From contig DDKS01000022.1 of assembly GCA_002340095.1 (NCBI GenBank), positions 1 through 35,608 of the forward strand: a DNA stretch of 35,608 nt, written 5' to 3'. This document shows, in pieces, positions 24,557 to 33,050 of the stretch (its first letter is position 1; each line of letters opens with the position of its first letter). The notes below the pieces were generated by a model. That model did no database searches, was not told the origin of the DNA, and saw only the letters and a program-made list of their open reading frames with translations. The position numbers and the translations under genes were made by a program. The DNA comes from Betaproteobacteria bacterium UBA2592 (GTDB lineage: Bacteria; Pseudomonadota; Gammaproteobacteria; Burkholderiales; Rhodocyclaceae).

Positions 24557-26251
24557 ATGACCTCCCCCCCTATGCAGGCGCTCAAGATCGCCGGCATCTA
24601 TGCCCTGTGCAGCCTGCTCTGGATCGTCTTCTCCGATCGCCTGCTGCCCGAGTTGCAAACGGAGAAAGGGCTGGTCTTCGTCAGCCTCACGGCGCTGCTG
24701 ATCTTCTTCCTCGTCCATGCCGCCCTGCGGGCCCGGGAGAAGCTGGAGCAGCACCTGAACCAGATCAACCGCATCATCAACCGCTCCCCGGTCATCACCA
24801 TCGCCTGGGACAATGCCCCGGGCTGGCCGGTGCGCTTCGTGAACGACACCATCCGGCAGTGGGGCCACGAACCCCGGGAACTGCTGGAGGGCAGGCTGCA
24901 TTTTGCCGACCTGATCCACCCGGATGACCTGGAACGGGTCAATCAGGAAGTCTACCGTCACTTCAGCGAGGGGCCCGACGATTACACCCAGGAATACCGG
25001 ATCAGGACCGCCAGCGGCGCATGGATCTGGGTCAATGACCGCACCTGGCTGGAACGGGATGCGGCCGGGAAGGTGAGTGGCATCTTCGGCATCCTGCAGG
25101 ACGTGAGCGACACCCGGGCAGCCCTGATGCGCCTGGCGGAAAGCCAGAACCGGCTGGAAACCCTGATCAACACCATTCCGGACCTGGTCTGGATGAAAGA
25201 TCCCGACGGGCTTTACCTGAGTGTCAACCGCCGCTTCGAATCCTTCTTTGGGGCCCCCCGGGAACGGATTCTTGGCAGGACCGACTACGACTTCGTAAAC
25301 CAGGAACTGGCCGATTTCTTCCGGGAGCATGACCGCAAGGCCATGGAGGCAGGCGGGCCCTGCATCAACGAGGAATGGCTGACGTTTGCGGACACGGGCT
25401 ACCGGGGCCTGTTCGAGACCATCAAGACCCCGGTCCGGGATGAGCAGGGCCGGCTCATGGGGGTGCTCGGCATCTCCCGGGACATCACCCAATTGCGGGA
25501 AGCCCAGGAGGAATTGCGCTCCCTCAACATCCAGCTCGAACACCGGGTCCGGGAGCGTACCGCAGAGCTGGAGGCCCTGAACCGGGAGCTGGAATCCTTC
25601 TCCTACTCGGTATCCCACGATCTCAAGGCCCCCCTGCGCAGCATCGACGGCTACAGCCAGTTGCTGCAGGAGGACTACAAGGACAGGCTGGAAGGCGACG
25701 GCCTGCTGTTCCTGGCCAACATCCGCAAGGGGGTCGGGCAGATGCAGGAGCTGATCGAGGACCTGCTGGCCTATTCCCGCATGGAACGGCGCCAGCTGGA
25801 AAACACCCCCCTGTCCCTGCCGGAAGTGGTGGAGCAGGTACTGGAGTACGAAGCCCAAGCCCTCGGGCAGGCAGGACTGACGGTGGAAACCCGGGTGCCC
25901 CCCCTGATCATACGGGCCGACCGGGATGGACTCGGCCTGGTGCTGCGCAACCTGATCGAAAATGCCATCAAGTTCAGTCCCGGCGCCCAGCCGCCGCTGA
26001 TCCACATCGAAGCCCGCGCGGAAAACGGCCGGGTGCTGCTCTCGGTGCGGGACCATGGCATCGGCTTCGACATGAAGTACCATGACCGCATTTTCAAGAT
26101 CTTCCAACGCCTGCACCGGGCCGAGGATTATCCGGGCACCGGCATCGGTCTGGCCCTGGCCGCCAAGGCCATGCAGCGCATGGGCGGCTCGATCCGGGCG
26201 GAAAGCAGCCCGGGCGCCGGCGCCACCTTCTACCTGGAGTTGCCCGCATGA
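24557..26251 (+). CDS. Membrane PAS-PAS histidine kinase
   Basis: A 564-residue sensor kinase. Two membrane helices lie at about residues 8-26 and 38-57 with a very short external loop. Two PAS domains follow (about 70-190 and 195-320), each ending with a PAC-type strand (GIFGILQDVSDTR, GVLGISRDITQLR). A coiled-coil linker leads to HisKA with the phosphorylated His354 in SYSVSHDLKAPLRSI. The ATPase domain has NLIENAIKF, DHGIGFD, FKIFQRLHR and GTGIGLALA. The short periplasmic loop suggests sensing by PAS domains or in the membrane. It is the first gene of a three-gene operon, with an ATGA junction to the next. Confidence 0.93.
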   Translation: MTSPPMQALKIAGIYALCSLLWIVFSDRLLPELQTEKGLVFVSLTALLIFFLVHAALRAREKLEQHLNQINRIINRSPVITIAWDNAPGWPVRFVNDTIRQWGHEPRELLEGRLHFADLIHPDDLERVNQEVYRHFSEGPDDYTQEYRIRTASGAWIWVNDRTWLERDAAGKVSGIFGILQDVSDTRAALMRLAESQNRLETLINTIPDLVWMKDPDGLYLSVNRRFESFFGAPRERILGRTDYDFVNQELADFFREHDRKAMEAGGPCINEEWLTFADTGYRGLFETIKTPVRDEQGRLMGVLGISRDITQLREAQEELRSLNIQLEHRVRERTAELEALNRELESFSYSVSHDLKAPLRSIDGYSQLLQEDYKDRLEGDGLLFLANIRKGVGQMQELIEDLLAYSRMERRQLENTPLSLPEVVEQVLEYEAQALGQAGLTVETRVPPLIIRADRDGLGLVLRNLIENAIKFSPGAQPPLIHIEARAENGRVLLSVRDHGIGFDMKYHDRIFKIFQRLHRAEDYPGTGIGLALAAKAMQRMGGSIRAESSPGAGATFYLELPA

Positions 26252-26260
26252 ACCCCATCG

Positions 26261-26269
26261 CCCCCCCCC
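26261..26269 (+). repeat. Nine-C homopolymer at the response-regulator start
   Basis: A run of nine C (26261-26269) follows ATGAACCCCATCG. The ATG at 26248 overlaps the kinase stop as ATGA but reads out of frame with the response regulator beyond the run. Eight C would join M-N-P-I-A-P-P to I-L-L-V-E-D-N in frame. Confidence 0.8.
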
Positions 26270-26278
26270 ATCCTGCTG

Positions 26279-26674
26279 GTGGAAGACAATCCGATGGACC
26301 TGGACCTGGCCCTGCGGGCCTTCGAACGCAAGCGCCTGTCGAACCCCATCCAGGTGGCCCGGGACGGGGAAGAAGCCCTGGCCTGGCTGCCCCGCTGGGA
26401 AGCGGGCGAACCCCTGCCCGCCCTGATCCTGCTCGACCTGAAGCTGCCCAGGGTGGATGGCCTCGACGTGCTGCGCCGGTTGAAGCAGCATGAACGCTTC
26501 CGCCACATTCCCGTGGTGGTGCTCACTTCTTCCGCCGAAGACAAGGACATCAACACCGCCTACGACCTGGGCGTCAATTCCTACATCGTCAAGCCGGTGA
26601 GTTTCGAACGTTTCATGGAAGTGGTGCAGCACATCGAGCTGTACTGGTGCGTCCTCAACCGCATTCCCGAGTGA
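26279..26674 (+). CDS. Single-domain response regulator (Rcp1-like), 5' frameshift likely
   Basis: A 131-residue receiver domain as the sequence stands, from GTG at 26279. The frame reads VEDNPMDLDLALRAFERKRLS, with phospho-acceptor Asp53 in LILLDLKLP, then VVVLTSSAEDKD and SYIVKPVSFE. The first strand ILLV is upstream and in frame, but no ATG precedes it before the kinase stop. The natural start would be ATG 26248, overlapping the kinase TGA, if the nine-C run had eight C (or one insertion/deletion). It resembles Rcp1-type regulators that pair with PAS/phytochrome-like kinases. It overlaps the next gene by GTGA. Confidence 0.85.
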   Translation: MEDNPMDLDLALRAFERKRLSNPIQVARDGEEALAWLPRWEAGEPLPALILLDLKLPRVDGLDVLRRLKQHERFRHIPVVVLTSSAEDKDINTAYDLGVNSYIVKPVSFERFMEVVQHIELYWCVLNRIPE

Positions 26675-29600
26675 ATACCGTGCGCGTCCTCTACGTTGAA
26701 GATTCCGTTGCCGATGCGGACCTGACCCGCCGGATCCTGAGCCGCAAGGCCCCCCACATCGAACTGGAAGTGGTCGGTTCCCTCCAGGAAGCCCGGGCGC
26801 GGCTCTCCGCCCGGCGCCGCGACCGGCCCTTCGACCTGCTGCTCACCGACCTGAACCTGCCCGACGGCAGCGGTCTCGAACTGTTGAGCGGCATCCTGCT
26901 CGAAGGCATGAAGCTGCCGGTGATCCTGATCACCGGCCAGGGCGACGAACGTTCCGCCATGGCGGCCCTGAAGGGCGGGGCCACGGGCTACCTGGTAAAG
27001 CACGAAGGCTATCTCGACGAACTGCCGCAGGTGCTGACGGAGGCCCTGCTGCCCGGCCGCAACCGGGAACGCGTGGCCCACCCCCTCGAAGTGCTCTATG
27101 CCGAACCCCACGCGGCCGATGCGGAGCTGACCCGCATCCACCTGGCCCAGCATGCCCCCCACATCCAGATCGAAGTGGTGCACAACGCCGCACAGGTTCT
27201 GCAGCGCCTGCCGGACAACCCGGCCGATACGCCGCCCTATCAGGTGCTGCTGCTGGATTACCGGCTGCCCGGCACGGACGCCCTCGAACTGACCCGCATC
27301 CTGCGCCAGGAAAGGCATCTGGCCATCCCCATCGTCCTCATCACCGGCCAGGGCACCGAGGACAGTGCGGCCGCCGCCCTGCAACTGGGCGTCGACGACT
27401 ATCTGATCAAGAGCGAAGGCTACCTGTACGCCCTGCCCGCCACCCTGGAAAAGGTGCAGCGCCAGGTGGAGCTGGCCCGGGAAAAGGCCGCCCTGCAGGA
27501 AACCAGCGAACGGCTCAACCACATCCTTGCCGCCAGCGCCACGGTGCTGTTCAAGCTACGGGTGATGGAAATGGAACACCTGCGGGCCAGCTGGATCAGC
27601 GCCAACGTGGAACAGCTGCTGGGGTACCGGCCCGAGGAGGTGATGAGCCCGCACTGGTGGTGGGACCACCTGCACCCCCAGGACCGGGAAGAAGTGCTGC
27701 GGACCCAGCGAGACTTCCTCGAGCAGGGCGAACTGCAGCGGGAATACCGGCTACAGCACCGGGATGGCCATTACATCTGGCTGCGGGACCGGCTGCGCCT
27801 GGTGCGGGACGACCGGGGCAAACCCCTGGAGGTGGTCGGCATCTGGACCGACATCAGCCGCCTCAAGCAAGCCTCCCAGCTGCGCCAGGCCCGCAACCTG
27901 GTGCGCAGCCTGATCTTCGACGGCGCCCCCCTGGAACAGGTGCTCGACCAGATCATCCGGCAGCTGGAAGACATCTTCCCGGCCTGGAAAGGCGCCATCC
28001 TGCTCCGCAACGACGACGGGCAGGAATTTTACGTGGCCGCAGCGCCCAACCTGCCCTCCCCGTTGCGCCACAACCTCGAAACCCTTGAGCAGCAAGCCTG
28101 TTCCCGCCAGGTGATCGAGTCCGGCACCTGCCTGCGCATCGAAGCCCTCGCCAGCGCCCCCCTGTGCCAGCTCTGCCCGGAACGGGGGAAGGAGGCCGGC
28201 ATCCACGCCCTCTGTTCCTACCCCCTCAAGGCCAGCAAGGGCAGGATGCTGGGTATGCTCAACTTCTACGCCCTGCAGCCTCAGAGCGTGGAAACGGAAT
28301 TGCAGCACCGGCTCGAGGAATTCTCCCAGATGGCCGCCCTGGCCGTGGAACGGGTGCGCAACGAACAGCACCTGCGCCAGGCCGCTGCCGTGCTGGCCAG
28401 CACCCACGACGGAGTGGTCATCACCGACCTGAAACCGGCCATCGTTTCGGTCAACAAGGCCTGGTGCGACATGACCGGCTACAGCCAGGAAGAAGCCCTG
28501 GGCCGGAATCCTTCCCTGCTCAAGTCGAACCTGCAGGAAGCCGGATTCTACGAGGCCATGTGGCGGGACCTGCAGACCCACGGGGACTGGCAGGGGGAGA
28601 TCTGGAACCGGCGCAAGAACGGCGAGACCTACCCCCAGTTCCTCAGCATCAGCACCGTGCGCGACGGCAACGGCAAGCCCACCCACTACGTCGGAGTGAT
28701 GACCGACCTCTCCCGCCTCAAGCAGAGCGAGGAGGAGCGGGACCGGCTCACCCACTACGATCCACTCACCCACCTGCCCAACCGGCTGCTGGGCCTGTCG
28801 CGCCTGGAACACGCCATCGAACAGGCGGAACGGGATCAGCTCGCCATCGGCGTGCTCTACCTGGATCTGGATCATTTCAAGACCATCAACGACAGCCTGG
28901 GCCACCCGGTGGGGGACCAGGTGCTGCAACTGCTGGCCCAGCGACTGCGGGAGCGGCTGCGGGGCAAGGATACCCTCGCCCGGCTGGGCGGCGATGAATT
29001 CCTGGTGATCCTGGAGCGCCTGGAAAACCCGGACGAAGCCGCCCGGGTCGGGCAATGCATCCTCGACCTGCTGCACCAGCCGGTGAAGCTGCCCGACGGG
29101 CGCGACATCTACGTGGGCGGCAGCCTGGGCATCAGCCTCTACCCCGAAGATGGCCAGACCCCCCACGAGCTGGTCCAGCACGCGGACACCGCCCTGTACG
29201 CGGCCAAAAAGCAAGGGCGTGACACCTTCTGCTTCTACACCGCCGATCTCTCCCAGCAGGTCCGCCTGCGCCTCAACATGGAAACCCAGATGCGCCAGGC
29301 CCTGGAACGGGGCGAGTTCAGCCTGCATTACCAGCCCCAGGTGGACATCAGGAGCGGCCTGGTCAACGGCGTGGAAGCCCTGATGCGCTGGGAAAGCCCC
29401 GAGCTGGGCCCAATCCCCCCGAACCAGTTCATCCCCGTGGCCGAACAAAGCGGCCTGATCCTGCCCATGGGAGCCTGGGCCCTGGAAGAAGCCTGCCGCC
29501 AGAACAAGGCCTGGCAGGATGAAGGGCTCCCCCCCCTGGTCATGGCCGTCAACGTGTCGGTGCGTCAGTTCAAGTCCCAGGACCTGGTCAGTGTCGTGCA

Positions 29601-30084
29601 GCAAGCCCTCGAACGCAGCGGCCTGGCGCCCCGCTATCTGGAGATCGAACTCACCGAGAGTGCCTTCGTGGAAGACGCGGAGGTGGCCATCGCCACCAGC
29701 CACCGGCTGCACCAGCTCGGGGTGAAGCTGTCCCTGGACGACTTCGGCACCGGCTATTCATCGCTCGCCTATCTCTCCCGCTTCCCCTTCGACAAGATCA
29801 AGATCGACCAGTCCTTCGTGCGGGACATCACCTCCAACCCCACCAACGCCGCCATCGCCAACGCCACCATCGCCCTGGCGGAAAGCCTGCACATGTCGGT
29901 GCTGGCCGAAGGAGTGGAAACCGAGAGCCAGCTCAATTTCCTGCGCCAGCGGGGCTGCGCCTCGATGCAGGGCTTTTTGTTCAGCCGCGCCCTGGCAGCC
30001 GACGCCTTCGCCACCCTGCTGCGGGAAGCACGCCGCCTGCCCGCCGTGCCTGCGAACGATGCCGCAGGAGAGGGACAGCCCTAG
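26671..30084 (+). CDS. REC-REC-PAS-GAF-PAS-GGDEF-EAL c-di-GMP protein
   Basis: A 1137-residue cytoplasmic protein with two receiver domains (Asp60 in LLTDLNLPD; Asp196 in LLLDYRLPG), a PAS domain (about 285-415), a GAF-like domain (about 435-575), a second PAS (about 580-695), then GGDEF and EAL. The diguanylate cyclase signature is GGDEF at 773-777, with RxxD (Arg764-Asp767) at the inhibitory-site position. EAL lies at 902-904, and later motifs (NVSVRQF, ELTES, DDFGTGYSSL, AEGVET) look intact, so both activities are possible. The GTG at 26671 overlaps the regulator stop (GTGA); GTG 26647 is an alternative. It likely converts the kinase signal into c-di-GMP level. Confidence 0.94.
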   Translation: MNTVRVLYVEDSVADADLTRRILSRKAPHIELEVVGSLQEARARLSARRRDRPFDLLLTDLNLPDGSGLELLSGILLEGMKLPVILITGQGDERSAMAALKGGATGYLVKHEGYLDELPQVLTEALLPGRNRERVAHPLEVLYAEPHAADAELTRIHLAQHAPHIQIEVVHNAAQVLQRLPDNPADTPPYQVLLLDYRLPGTDALELTRILRQERHLAIPIVLITGQGTEDSAAAALQLGVDDYLIKSEGYLYALPATLEKVQRQVELAREKAALQETSERLNHILAASATVLFKLRVMEMEHLRASWISANVEQLLGYRPEEVMSPHWWWDHLHPQDREEVLRTQRDFLEQGELQREYRLQHRDGHYIWLRDRLRLVRDDRGKPLEVVGIWTDISRLKQASQLRQARNLVRSLIFDGAPLEQVLDQIIRQLEDIFPAWKGAILLRNDDGQEFYVAAAPNLPSPLRHNLETLEQQACSRQVIESGTCLRIEALASAPLCQLCPERGKEAGIHALCSYPLKASKGRMLGMLNFYALQPQSVETELQHRLEEFSQMAALAVERVRNEQHLRQAAAVLASTHDGVVITDLKPAIVSVNKAWCDMTGYSQEEALGRNPSLLKSNLQEAGFYEAMWRDLQTHGDWQGEIWNRRKNGETYPQFLSISTVRDGNGKPTHYVGVMTDLSRLKQSEEERDRLTHYDPLTHLPNRLLGLSRLEHAIEQAERDQLAIGVLYLDLDHFKTINDSLGHPVGDQVLQLLAQRLRERLRGKDTLARLGGDEFLVILERLENPDEAARVGQCILDLLHQPVKLPDGRDIYVGGSLGISLYPEDGQTPHELVQHADTALYAAKKQGRDTFCFYTADLSQQVRLRLNMETQMRQALERGEFSLHYQPQVDIRSGLVNGVEALMRWESPELGPIPPNQFIPVAEQSGLILPMGAWALEEACRQNKAWQDEGLPPLVMAVNVSVRQFKSQDLVSVVQQALERSGLAPRYLEIELTESAFVEDAEVAIATSHRLHQLGVKLSLDDFGTGYSSLAYLSRFPFDKIKIDQSFVRDITSNPTNAAIANATIALAESLHMSVLAEGVETESQLNFLRQRGCASMQGFLFSRALAADAFATLLREARRLPAVPANDAAGEGQP

Positions 30085-30094
30085 GCCGGTGCCC

Positions 30095-30970
30095 TTATTC
30101 GACTCCGTTCCGGCGCGCCATCAGGCGCCAGATCAGGGGGGTGAGGATGAGCTGCATGGCCAGGTCCTGCCGGTCGCCGGGAATGACGATGGTGTTGGCC
30201 CGGGTCATGAAGGAATCCTTGATCATGGAAAGCAGGTAGGGGAAATCCACGCCCCGGGGGTCGGCAAAGCGGATCACCACCATGGTCTCGCTGGCGATGG
30301 GGATGTCCCGGGCGATGAAGGGGTTCGAGGTGTCCACCACCGGCACCCGCTGGAAGTTGATGTGGGTCAGCTCGAACTGGGGCACGATGTAATGCACGTA
30401 GTCCGGCATGCGCGACAGGATGGTGCGCATCACCGCCTCCCGGGAATAGCCGCGCATGTGGGTGTCCCGGTGAATCTTCTGGATCCACTCCAGATTGATC
30501 ACGGGGACCACGCCGATCAGCAGATCCGGATAGCGGGCCACGTCCACCTCGGCCGTGCGCACCGCCCCGTGCAGGCCCTCGTAAAAGAGCAGGTCGGTGT
30601 TGTCCGGCAGCGGCTCCCAGGGCGTGAAGGTGCCTGGCGCCTGGCCCACGGCATGGGCTTCTTCCTTGTCGTGCAGGTAGCGGCGGCGACGGCCGGTGGC
30701 GTTCTCACTGTAGGTACGGAACAGGCTTTCCAACTCCCCCAGCAGGTTGGTGTCTGGCCCGAACAAAGACAGGCGGCCCTCGCCCCGGGCTTCCCGGTCA
30801 TCGTTCAGGGCCTTCAGGGCCGCCCGGTCGTAACGGTGGAAGCTGTCCCCCTCGACAATGGCCGCGTGCACCCCCTCGCGCCGGAAGATCCCCTCGAAAA
30901 CCTTGCGGACATGGCTGGTGCCCGCCCCCGAGGAACCCGTGACCGCGATGATGGGGTGCCGGATGGACAT
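30095..30970 (-). CDS. prkB: Phosphoribulokinase (PrkB/CbbP type)
   Basis: A 291-residue proteobacterial-type phosphoribulokinase, ATP-dependent, making ribulose 1,5-bisphosphate. The P-loop is GSSGAGTS at residues 12-19. VEGDSFHRYDR holds the catalytic Asp region, and FYEGLHGA, PVINLEWIQKIHRD and RGYSREAV follow in the family order. It is 3 bp downstream of fbp and in the same operon. No RuBisCO gene is in the window. PrkB homologues also occur in organisms without a Calvin cycle, so a role in CO2 fixation cannot be concluded here. Confidence 0.93.
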   Translation of the reverse strand: MSIRHPIIAVTGSSGAGTSHVRKVFEGIFRREGVHAAIVEGDSFHRYDRAALKALNDDREARGEGRLSLFGPDTNLLGELESLFRTYSENATGRRRRYLHDKEEAHAVGQAPGTFTPWEPLPDNTDLLFYEGLHGAVRTAEVDVARYPDLLIGVVPVINLEWIQKIHRDTHMRGYSREAVMRTILSRMPDYVHYIVPQFELTHINFQRVPVVDTSNPFIARDIPIASETMVVIRFADPRGVDFPYLLSMIKDSFMTRANTIVIPGDRQDLAMQLILTPLIWRLMARRNGVE

Positions 30971-30973
30971 GGC

Positions 30974-31990
30974 TCAGTCAGGGCGGTGGTAGGCGGTGAC
31001 CCGCTCCACCTCGTTCCGGGAGCCGAGGATCACCGGCACCCGCTGGTGCAGCTTTTCCGGAACGATGTCGAGGATGCGCTGCCGCCCGGTGGTGGCGGCG
31101 CCCCCCGCCTGTTCCACCAGCCAGGCCATGGGATTGGCTTCGTACATCAGGCGCAGCTTGCCGCCCTTGTCCCGGGTCTTGGCATCCAGGGGGTACATGA
31201 AGATGCCGCCCCGGGTCAGGATGCGGTGCACGTCGGCCACCATGGAGGCCACCCAGCGCATGTTGAAATCCTTGCCCCGGGGGCCTTCCTGGCCCTGCAG
31301 CAGCTCGGCCACGTAGCGCTGGACCGGCGGCTCCCAGTGGCGCTGGTTGGACATGTTGATGGCGAATTCCCTGGTGTCCTCGGGAATGCGGATGCCTTCC
31401 TGGGTGAGCACGAAGGAGCCGATTTCCCGGTCCAGGGTGAAGGAAGCCACCCCGTCGCCCACGGTCAGCACCAGCAGGGTGGTGGGGCCGTAGATGGCGT
31501 AGCCGGCGGCCACCTGGGCGGTGCCCGGCTGCAGGAAAGCCTGCTCGGCGGCGGTCTCGGAGGAAAGGTCGGCGCCCTCGGGGCACTTCAGCACCGAGAA
31601 GATGGTGCCGATGGAGACATTCACGTCGATGTTGGAGGAACCGTCCAGGGGATCGAACATCAGCAGGTATTCCCCGTGGGGATAGCGGTTGGGAATCAGC
31701 CGGGGCAAGTCCATTTCCTCGGAGGCCATGGCGGCCAGGTGGCCGCCCCATTCGTTGGCATCCAGCAGGATGTCGTTGGAGATCACGTCCAGCTTCTTCT
31801 GGGCCTCGCCCTGGACATTCTCGCTGCCGGCCTCGCCCAGGGCCTCGCCCAGGCCGCCCTTGCCGATGGTCACGGCGATGTGCTTGCAGGCCCGGGCCAC
31901 CACCTCGATCAGGAGCCGCAGGTCGGCGGGCAGCAGGTTCTTTTCGCGTTGTTTTTCAATCAGGTAGCGGGAGAGGGTGGTACGGCGCAT
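30974..31990 (-). CDS. fbp: Class I fructose-1,6-bisphosphatase
   Basis: A 338-residue enzyme of gluconeogenesis and, where present, the Calvin cycle. The N-terminus MRRTTLSRYLIEKQREKN fits the class. Key blocks are the ISNDILLDANEW segment, MASEEMD, the metal-binding FDPLDGSSNIDVNVSIGT and the GGIFMYPLDAKTRDKGGKLRLMYEANPMAWLVEQAGG substrate region, which together define the enzyme. The ATG at 31990 has GGAG upstream; the frame is open further upstream without similarity. It precedes prkB by 3 bp, indicating co-transcription. Confidence 0.96.
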   Translation of the reverse strand: MRRTTLSRYLIEKQREKNLLPADLRLLIEVVARACKHIAVTIGKGGLGEALGEAGSENVQGEAQKKLDVISNDILLDANEWGGHLAAMASEEMDLPRLIPNRYPHGEYLLMFDPLDGSSNIDVNVSIGTIFSVLKCPEGADLSSETAAEQAFLQPGTAQVAAGYAIYGPTTLLVLTVGDGVASFTLDREIGSFVLTQEGIRIPEDTREFAINMSNQRHWEPPVQRYVAELLQGQEGPRGKDFNMRWVASMVADVHRILTRGGIFMYPLDAKTRDKGGKLRLMYEANPMAWLVEQAGGAATTGRQRILDIVPEKLHQRVPVILGSRNEVERVTAYHRPD

Positions 31991-32033
31991 GGGGGCTCCG
32001 GAAGGCCAGGACGGGTCAAGGATTCGGACCCGC

Positions 32034-32039
32034 ATTTTA
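32034..32039 (-). promoter_or_regulatory. -10 element before fbp-prkB
   Basis: TAAAAT (5/6) on the minus strand, 44 bases before the fbp ATG. The nearest -35-like TTGCCA is 20 bp upstream, too far to be sure. Confidence 0.35.
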
Positions 32040-32129
32040 ACCCCAAGCCGGCCAGGGTTTGGCAACTGCCCCGGAGGCCATCCGCCCCTCCCCGGGGGCC
32101 GCCCGCCGCGTGCCAGGCCGGACGTGACC

Positions 32130-32158
32130 TTGTCCCGGGCCGGCCGGGGTGCCAGAAT
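32130..32158 (+). promoter_or_regulatory. Promoter before the small ORF and bluB
   Basis: TTGTCC (32130-32135, 4/6), 17 bp, CAGAAT (32153-32158, 4/6). The -10 ends six bases before the ATG at 32165, so a leaderless transcript is likely. Confidence 0.4.
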
Positions 32159-32164
32159 CGGCCC

Positions 32165-32356
32165 ATGTGCCCCGCCCTTGTCCCAACTTCCCGGCTCGCC
32201 GCCCTGCTGCTTTCCGACTGGTCCGAACCAGCCCGCTTCCACGTCCTGTTCGACGGCAGGACCAAGACCGTGCGCAGCACCCTCTCCCTCTCCGAAAGCC
32301 AGGCCCGGCTGTTCACCCAATTCCGCGAATACTGCAGCCGCCCCCGGCGGCCCTGA
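32165..32356 (+). CDS. Small hypothetical protein
   Basis: A 63-residue ORF preceding bluB by 6 bp. It has a hydrophobic start (SRLAALLLSDW) and a basic end (FREYCSRPRRP), with FHVLFDGRTKTVRSTLSLSESQ in the middle; no domain was recognised. No Shine-Dalgarno precedes it. The -10-like hexamer plus CGGCCC before ATG is the same arrangement as at rsuA. It could be coupled to bluB. Coding status is uncertain. Confidence 0.5.
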   Translation: MCPALVPTSRLAALLLSDWSEPARFHVLFDGRTKTVRSTLSLSESQARLFTQFREYCSRPRRP

Positions 32357-32362
32357 TTCCCC

Positions 32363-33040
32363 ATGACCGACACCCCCCACCGCTACCCGGAAGAACAGAT
32401 CGCCGCCGTTTACCGCGCCATCTTCGAGCGCCGCGACGTGCGCCACTTCAAGCCCGGGCCGCTCCCCCCCTGCGCCCTGGACCGGCTGCTCGACGCCGCC
32501 CACGCCGGCCCCTCGGTGGGCTACATGCAGCCCTGGCGCTTCCTGCACATCACAGACCCGGCCCTGCGCCAGGAAATGCACGCCCTGGTGGAGGCGGAAC
32601 GGCTGAACACGGCGGAGCACCTGCCCAGCCGCCAGCAGGAATTCCTCAAGCTGAAGGTGGAGGGGCTGCGGGAATGTGCGGAAATCCTGGTGGTGGCCCT
32701 GATGGATGGCTGCGAGGCCCACATCTTCGGGCGCCGCACCCTGCCGGAAATGGACCTGGCCTCCGCCGCCTGCGCCATCCAGAACCTCTGGCTGGCGGCC
32801 CGGGCCGAAGGCATCGGCGTGGGCTGGGTGTCCTTCTTCGACCCCCAGGCCCTGGCCCGGCTGCTGGCCATGCCCGCCGGGGCCCGGCCCATTGCCATCC
32901 TCTGCCTGGGCCAGGCCGAATCCTTCCCGGACCAGCCCCTGCTCGAACAACTGGGCTGGGGCCACCGCCTGCCCCGGGAGCAATGGCTGTTCGAAAACCG
33001 CTGGCCGGAAGACGCAGCCCCCACCCCCGTCAGCTACTGA
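32363..33040 (+). CDS. bluB: 5,6-dimethylbenzimidazole synthase BluB
   Basis: A 225-residue flavin-destroying enzyme of the nitroreductase fold that cuts reduced FMN with oxygen to form the lower ligand of vitamin B12. It shows ERRDVRHFKPGPLP, AHAGPSVGYMQPWRF, GRRTLPEMDLASAACAIQNLWLAARAEGIGVGWVSFFD and PIAILCLGQ. The Asp in EMDLAS and the SVGYMQPWRF segment are features of BluB rather than ordinary nitroreductases. No cobalamin riboswitch was seen upstream. It converges on the metallo-hydrolase gene with a 10-bp gap. Confidence 0.93.
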   Translation: MTDTPHRYPEEQIAAVYRAIFERRDVRHFKPGPLPPCALDRLLDAAHAGPSVGYMQPWRFLHITDPALRQEMHALVEAERLNTAEHLPSRQQEFLKLKVEGLRECAEILVVALMDGCEAHIFGRRTLPEMDLASAACAIQNLWLAARAEGIGVGWVSFFDPQALARLLAMPAGARPIAILCLGQAESFPDQPLLEQLGWGHRLPREQWLFENRWPEDAAPTPVSY

Positions 33041-33050
33041 CCTCCTTGCC

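Noticed and set aside
24539..26632. Minus-strand frame opposite the histidine kinase and response regulator.
   Set aside because: It runs unbroken across the real gene junction and has no domain; it is a composition effect.
30059..32356. A very long open frame on the plus strand opposite fbp and prkB.
   Set aside because: It is antisense to two certain enzymes, lacks any domain, and has the Gly/His/Val/Asp-rich composition of a GC-rich shadow frame. Only its last 63 codons, past fbp, were considered as a gene.
32041..32362. Cobalamin riboswitch upstream of bluB.
   Set aside because: No B12-box-like GCCACTG or multi-helix pattern; the short region is filled by a promoter and small ORF.
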